NCBI GenBank assembly: GCA_020028375.1 | Contig: JAHZNX010000069.1 | Span: 1 to 9,204, forward strand | Direction of reading: 5' to 3' | DNA: 9,204 nucleotides | DNA from: Betaproteobacteria bacterium | GTDB lineage: Bacteria > Pseudomonadota > Gammaproteobacteria > Burkholderiales > SG8-41 | Shown: positions 6,512 through 9,204 of the stretch, piece after piece | Numbering within the stretch: position 1 is the stretch's first letter | Layout of the letters: each line of letters begins with the position of its first letter | Translations under genes and position numbers: made by a program | Notes under the pieces: generated by a model | Told to the model about the DNA's origin: nothing | What the model saw: the letters and a program-made list of their open reading frames with translations, nothing else | Database searches by the model: none

Positions 6512-6520
6512 AGAGGCTCT
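6512..6520. repeat. Putative target-site duplication, lpxB side
   Basis: AGAGGCTCT is the partner of AGAGCCTCT at 6074-6082 (8 of 9 identical). On the minus strand it follows the lpxB stop after 17 bases. Read in the frame of an ATG overlapping the lpxB stop (6540-6538), the bases up to here encode M-K-G-G-G-A-L-E without a stop, which joins in frame to the rnhB coding sequence after the other copy. Confidence 0.5.
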
Positions 6521-6536
6521 AGGGCGCCGCCACCCT

Positions 6537-7691
6537 TCATGCCGGTGCACCCTCGAGCAGCGGCAGGATCGCCGCGGCGGCCGCAGTCGACGCGTCCCGG
6601 CGCAGCTCCCCGGCCATCTTCTCAAAACGCGCTTCGAGCCGCTGCCGCATCACCGGGTCGAACAGCAGATTGGTGACCGCCTGCGCGAGATTGTCTGGCG
6701 TCGCCTCGTCCTGCAGAAACTCCGGCACGACGAATTCCCCGGCAAGAACATTGGGCAGCCCGACGTACGGGAGGTGGGCATGCGTGCGGTGGACGAGCGC
6801 GCTCAACGCCGCCACCTTGTAGGTGATGACCATCGGCCTTTTCAGCAGAGCCGCCTCCAGGGTCGCCGTGCCCGAGGCCACCAGCACGACGTCGGCAGCG
6901 GCCATCGCCTCGTGCGCGTGCCCGAACATCATGCTCATGTTGAGCTCCCCCGCGGCGCGGCTCAAGAGCGCGCCTTCGAAGATCTCCCGCGTCTCCCGGC
7001 TGACAAACGGGATGAGAAACTGCACGCCTGGCACGGCTTCGGCGATCCTCTCCGCCGTCGCCACGAAGAGCCCCGACATGCGCTTCAGCTCGGTGACCCG
7101 GCTTCCGGGAAGCAATGTCACGATCTTTCCCCCGGTGGGCAGGCGCAGCTGTTCGCGCATGGCGGTGATTCCGGGGAAATTGCCAAGCTGGTCCGCGAGC
7201 GGATGCCCGACGTAAGCCACCGGCACCTGCGCCCGCTCGTAAATAGCCGTCTCGAACGGGAACAGCACGAGCATCTTGGACACCGCGCGCCGGATGGTGT
7301 GAATCCTGCCAGCGCGCCACGCCCAGATCTGGGGGCCTACGTAGTGTACCGTTGGCACGCCTGCGGACCGGAGCTTCAGTTCGAGGCCGATATTGAACTC
7401 GGGCGAGTCGATGCCGATGAACAGCCGCGGACGCTCGCTCAGATAGTGCGCCGTGAGGCGGCGACGGATGCTGAAGAGCTCGGGGAAATGTCGCAGCACT
7501 TCCGCGATGCCCATCACGGCGAGCTTCTCCATCGGGACGAGCGCCTCGAAGCCCGCGCCCTTCATTCTGGGCCCCCCGATGCCGGTAAACCTCGCGTGCG
7601 GAAGGTGCTGGCGCAACGCTTGCATGAGATGCAATCCCAACGCGTCGCCCGACGGTTCGCCCGCGACCATGCCGATGGTCAGCGGCTCCAT
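6537..7691 (-). CDS. lpxB: Lipid-A-disaccharide synthase (GT19)
   Basis: Condenses UDP-2,3-diacylglucosamine with lipid X to lipid A disaccharide 1-phosphate at the inner face of the cytoplasmic membrane. The 384-aa length is typical. It starts MEPLTIGMVAGEPSGDALG, with the glycine-rich GEPSGD loop (11-16). Other family motifs are FTGIGGPRMKGAGFEAL (35-51), GIDSPEFN (93-100), VHYVGPQIWAWRAGR (115-129), VAYVGHPLAD (158-167), LLPGSRVTEL (193-202) and VASGTATLEAALLKRPMVIT (271-290). The ATG at 7691 is preceded by GGAG with a tight 4-nt spacing; an ATG 4 nt further upstream is out of frame. It is separated from lpxA by 121 bp that hold three hairpins. Its TGA stop originally seems to have overlapped the rnhB start (ATGA at 6540-6537). 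Confidence 0.96.
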   Translation of the reverse strand: MEPLTIGMVAGEPSGDALGLHLMQALRQHLPHARFTGIGGPRMKGAGFEALVPMEKLAVMGIAEVLRHFPELFSIRRRLTAHYLSERPRLFIGIDSPEFNIGLELKLRSAGVPTVHYVGPQIWAWRAGRIHTIRRAVSKMLVLFPFETAIYERAQVPVAYVGHPLADQLGNFPGITAMREQLRLPTGGKIVTLLPGSRVTELKRMSGLFVATAERIAEAVPGVQFLIPFVSRETREIFEGALLSRAAGELNMSMMFGHAHEAMAAADVVLVASGTATLEAALLKRPMVITYKVAALSALVHRTHAHLPYVGLPNVLAGEFVVPEFLQDEATPDNLAQAVTNLLFDPVMRQRLEARFEKMAGELRRDASTAAAAAILPLLEGAPA

Positions 7692-7704
7692 CCATCTCCA
7701 ATCT

Positions 7705-7733
7705 CGGCTAACTGGTTGCCAAACCAGTTGCCG
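7705..7733. repeat. Hairpin just upstream of the lpxB ribosome-binding site
   Basis: A perfect 8-bp stem, AACTGGTT (7710-7717) and AACCAGTT (7722-7729), encloses a 4-nt loop. It can be extended by three more G-C pairs across a bulged base (7705-7707 with 7731-7733). On the minus strand it ends about 5 nt before the GGAG of lpxB. There is no T-run, so a terminator is unlikely; it could influence lpxB translation or be a relic of a repeat insertion. Confidence 0.5.
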
Positions 7734-7740
7734 CTGTCCA

Positions 7741-7769
7741 TTTCCCCTCTCCGCTCGGGAGAGGGGGAA
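7741..7769. repeat. GC-rich dispersed-type palindrome in the lpxA-lpxB spacer
   Basis: CCCCTCTCC (7744-7752) pairs perfectly with GGAGAGGGG (7758-7766) around a 5-nt loop, and outer T/A bases extend it nearly to 12 bp. It is followed by GGGGTGAGGGC. This pattern resembles short palindromes that recur in intergenic regions of many proteobacteria. No T-run follows on either strand, so it does not qualify as an intrinsic terminator. Confidence 0.6.
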
Positions 7770-7781
7770 GGGGTGAGGGCC

Positions 7782-7812
7782 CGAGCATCGTCAACGACTT
7801 TCACGATGCTCG
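7782..7812. repeat. 10-bp-stem inverted repeat directly after the lpxA stop
   Basis: CGAGCATCGT (7782-7791) and ACGATGCTCG (7803-7812) form a perfect 10-bp stem with an 11-nt loop. On the minus strand the stem begins at the very next base after the lpxA TAA. It lacks a T-tract, so it may be an mRNA 3'-end stabiliser or processing structure, or one arm pair of an inserted repeat. Confidence 0.6.
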
Positions 7813-8586
7813 TTAGCGGACAATGCCGCGCGTCGAGCTGGACAGGAAGTCCACCATGATCATAAGCTCCGGGCACTCGTTCGCCTGGCGCGCGAGCGCC
7901 TCCTTTGCCTCTTCGAGCGTCATGCCCGAGCGATAGAGCGTCTTGTAGGCGCGGCTCAAGCGGGTGATGGTGCTGGCCGCGAACCCCCGGCGCCGGAGTC
8001 CCTCGGCGTTCAGCCCGTACGCTTTCGCGGGATTGCCGGAGATGGTCATGTAGGGCGGCACGTCGTGCCACACCATCGTGCCGCCGCCGATGAAGCTGTG
8101 CGCCCCGATGCGGCCGAACTGGTGCACGGCGGTAAAGCCTCCGAGTATGACGTAGTCTCCGATGTGCACGTGCCCGCCCAGCGTCGCGCCGTTCGCGAAC
8201 ACCGTGTGGCTGCCGACCTGGCAGTCGTGGGCGAGGTGGACGTAGGCCATGAACCAGTTGTCGTCGCCGACCCGCGTCACGCCGGCGTCCTGCACCGTCC
8301 CGCAGTTGAAGGTGCAGAACTCGCGGATGGTGTTGTCGTCGCCGATCTCGAGCCGCGTCGGCTCCCCGCGGTGCTTCTTGTCCTGGGGCGGCTGGCCGAT
8401 CGACGCGAACGGAAAAATGCGATTGCCGCGGCCGAGGCGAGTATGGCCGGTCACCACCGCATGGGCGCCGAGCGAGCACTCCGCGCCGATTTCGACGTCT
8501 GGCCCGACGACAGCGTAGGGGCCGATCTCGACGTCCGGCGCGATCCGCGCGCGCGGGTCGACGATGGCGGTGGAGTGAACCTTCAC
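7813..8586 (-). CDS. lpxA: UDP-N-acetylglucosamine O-acyltransferase
   Basis: Transfers a 3-hydroxyacyl chain from ACP to the 3-OH of UDP-GlcNAc, the first step of lipid A synthesis. The 257-aa protein is an N-terminal left-handed beta-helix of hexapeptide repeats (from HSTAIVDPRARIAPDVEIG to about residue 185) followed by a helical C-terminal domain ending DFLSSSTRGIVR. YVHLAHDC (115-122) supplies the catalytic His120, equivalent to E. coli His125. Gly168 aligns with E. coli Gly173, the acyl-chain 'ruler', which is compatible with a long hydroxyacyl donor. The equivalents of E. coli His99 and Arg100 are Asn94 and Cys95. The start is GTG at 8586, 16 bp after fabZ; it fits the family N-terminus, has no evident Shine-Dalgarno, and no alternative in-frame start is close. 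It is probably translated in concert with fabZ. Confidence 0.96.
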   Translation of the reverse strand: MKVHSTAIVDPRARIAPDVEIGPYAVVGPDVEIGAECSLGAHAVVTGHTRLGRGNRIFPFASIGQPPQDKKHRGEPTRLEIGDDNTIREFCTFNCGTVQDAGVTRVGDDNWFMAYVHLAHDCQVGSHTVFANGATLGGHVHIGDYVILGGFTAVHQFGRIGAHSFIGGGTMVWHDVPPYMTISGNPAKAYGLNAEGLRRRGFAASTITRLSRAYKTLYRSGMTLEEAKEALARQANECPELMIMVDFLSSSTRGIVR

Positions 8587-8602
8587 CGGACGGGCGTACG
8601 GA

Positions 8603-9082
8603 TCACGTGTGCGGCGCCGGGACGGTCCGTCCCTCCTCCTGGAGCAGGCGTACCGTGCACATCATCTCGGCCACGGCCACCACCGCGTCCTCGACCAGCG
8701 CTTGCGCCGCGAATTTCCAGATGCCGCGGACGTGGCGTTCCAGCGTCACCTCCAGGCGCAGCGCGTCCCCGGGTATGACCGGCTTCTTGAAGCGGGCGTT
8801 GTCGATGCCGACGAAATAGTAGATGAGGCGCTCGTCGGCCTGGTGCTGTTCGGTGTGAAACGTCAGGACCGCGCACGCCTGCGCCATCGCCTCGATGATC
8901 AGCACCCCGGGCATCACCGGGTGATGCGGGAAGTGGCCCTGGAAGAACGGTTCGTTGATGGTCACGTTCTTGAGGGCGGTGATGCGCTTGCCCGGCTCGC
9001 AGGAGAGCACCCGGTCGATCAGCAGGAACGGGTAGCGGTGCGGGAGGTAATCGAGGATCTTGTTGATGTCCATGCCGCTCAC
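8603..9082 (-). CDS. fabZ: 3-hydroxyacyl-[acyl-carrier-protein] dehydratase FabZ
   Basis: Dehydrates 3-hydroxyacyl-ACP to trans-2-enoyl-ACP in fatty acid elongation and so draws on the same substrate pool that LpxA and LpxD use. The 159-aa hotdog-fold protein has LPHRYPFLLIDRVL (13-26) and the active-site segment FFQGHFPHHPVMPGVLIIEA (46-65), with catalytic His50 and Glu64 at the family's 14-residue spacing. FKKPVIPGDALRLEV (in the C-terminal half) is also typical. Two starts are possible: GTG at 9082 or ATG at 9073. I prefer GTG because an AAGGAG ribosome-binding site lies 6 nt before it, as against 15 nt before the ATG. The GTG overlaps the lpxD stop in a GTGA, which suggests translational coupling. 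Confidence 0.96.
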   Translation of the reverse strand: MSGMDINKILDYLPHRYPFLLIDRVLSCEPGKRITALKNVTINEPFFQGHFPHHPVMPGVLIIEAMAQACAVLTFHTEQHQADERLIYYFVGIDNARFKKPVIPGDALRLEVTLERHVRGIWKFAAQALVEDAVVAVAEMMCTVRLLQEEGRTVPAPHT

Positions 9083-9204
9083 GGCTTGCTCCTTTTCAGC
9101 TGCTTCGGTATTTTCTCCAGCTTGCGCACCCGCTGCGCCAGCTCGGCCAGGTGGCGGAGCTGGGCGGCGTTGCGCAGCCAGTCCCGGTGCGGCTCGAACG
9201 CATA
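9079..9204 (-). CDS. lpxD: UDP-3-O-(3-hydroxyacyl)glucosamine N-acyltransferase, C-terminal 41 codons
   Basis: Only the 3' end lies in the window, so the enzyme (second acylation step of lipid A synthesis) is identified by its tail and position. The translation reads YAFEPHRDWLRNAAQLRHLA and then ELAQRVRKLEK, ending KRSKP. This is the extended C-terminal helix with heptad-like leucines usual for LpxD (a W-L-R-N-A segment followed by a coiled-coil-like stretch). The location immediately upstream of fabZ and lpxA is the standard one. Its TGA overlaps the fabZ GTG by 4 bp, and its last codons contain the fabZ ribosome-binding site. Confidence 0.85.
   Translation of the reverse strand, partial: YAFEPHRDWLRNAAQLRHLAELAQRVRKLEKIPKQLKRSKP
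9089..9094 (-). promoter_or_regulatory. Ribosome-binding site deciding the fabZ start
   Basis: AAGGAG on the minus strand, inside the last codons of lpxD, is 6 nt from the GTG at 9082 and 15 nt from the ATG at 9073. The spacing favours the GTG as the fabZ start codon. Confidence 0.6.

Noticed and set aside
6074..6520. Simple inverted duplication of the rnhB 5' end as the source of the 22-bp inverted repeat
   Set aside because: Possible, but it does not explain why collapsing the 9-mers gives an in-frame rnhB start overlapping the lpxB stop, nor the imperfect repeat extension further inside. Kept only as an alternative.
7744..7766. Strong GC hairpin after lpxA as an intrinsic terminator
   Set aside because: No T-tract on either strand, and termination here would cut lpxB off from its operon without a visible new promoter.
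6321..7859. Long plus-strand open frame across the insert, antisense lpxB and the lpxA-lpxB spacer
   Set aside because: It spans unrelated features, has no recognisable domain, and lpxB on the other strand has every family motif.

Overview
The window is a GC-rich stretch of ordinary bacterial core genome. It looks betaproteobacterial: the order lpxD-fabZ-lpxA-lpxB-rnhB-TrmH-family methyltransferase, followed by a divergent ppsR/ppsA pair, is an arrangement I associate with Betaproteobacteria, and the protein motifs agree. The assignment rests on gene order and residue patterns recalled from the families, not on a search. I could not resolve a genus.

Layout from left to right: a 5'-complete but 3'-truncated pyrG (CTP synthase, minus strand) with a recognisable sigma70-type promoter; a 202-bp spacer ending in a 36-bp hairpin repeat that runs into the ppsA stop codon; ppsA (PEP synthase, minus); a 79-bp divergent promoter region; ppsR (PEP synthase kinase/phosphorylase, plus); then a minus-strand lipid A and housekeeping operon that reads, in its own direction, lpxD (3' end only) > fabZ > lpxA > lpxB > rnhB > TrmH-family RNA methyltransferase. 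The last gene overlaps ppsR tail to tail by 7 bp.

The genes form two functional groups. PpsA makes phosphoenolpyruvate from pyruvate, and PpsR switches it off and on by phosphorylating the threonine two residues before the catalytic histidine (T419 and H421, both present). LpxA, LpxD and LpxB are committed and early steps of lipid A synthesis, and FabZ competes for the same 3-hydroxyacyl-ACP pool. RnhB and the methyltransferase are RNA/DNA housekeeping functions carried at the operon's end.

The most interesting part is non-coding. The lpxB-rnhB junction holds a roughly 429-bp non-coding segment bounded by inverted repeats. Removing it together with one copy of a 9-bp near-duplicate restores, in frame, a longer rnhB whose ATG overlaps the lpxB stop codon (ATGA). 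This is strong internal evidence for a MITE-like insertion that now supplies rnhB's start codon. The segment carries two copies of a hairpin repeat whose third copy abuts ppsA, one of them with a compensatory-looking changed stem. The lpxA-lpxB junction contains three consecutive hairpins, and the methyltransferase gene has its apparent ribosome-binding site buried in a REP-like hairpin. No new protein system, CRISPR array, rRNA or tRNA was seen.
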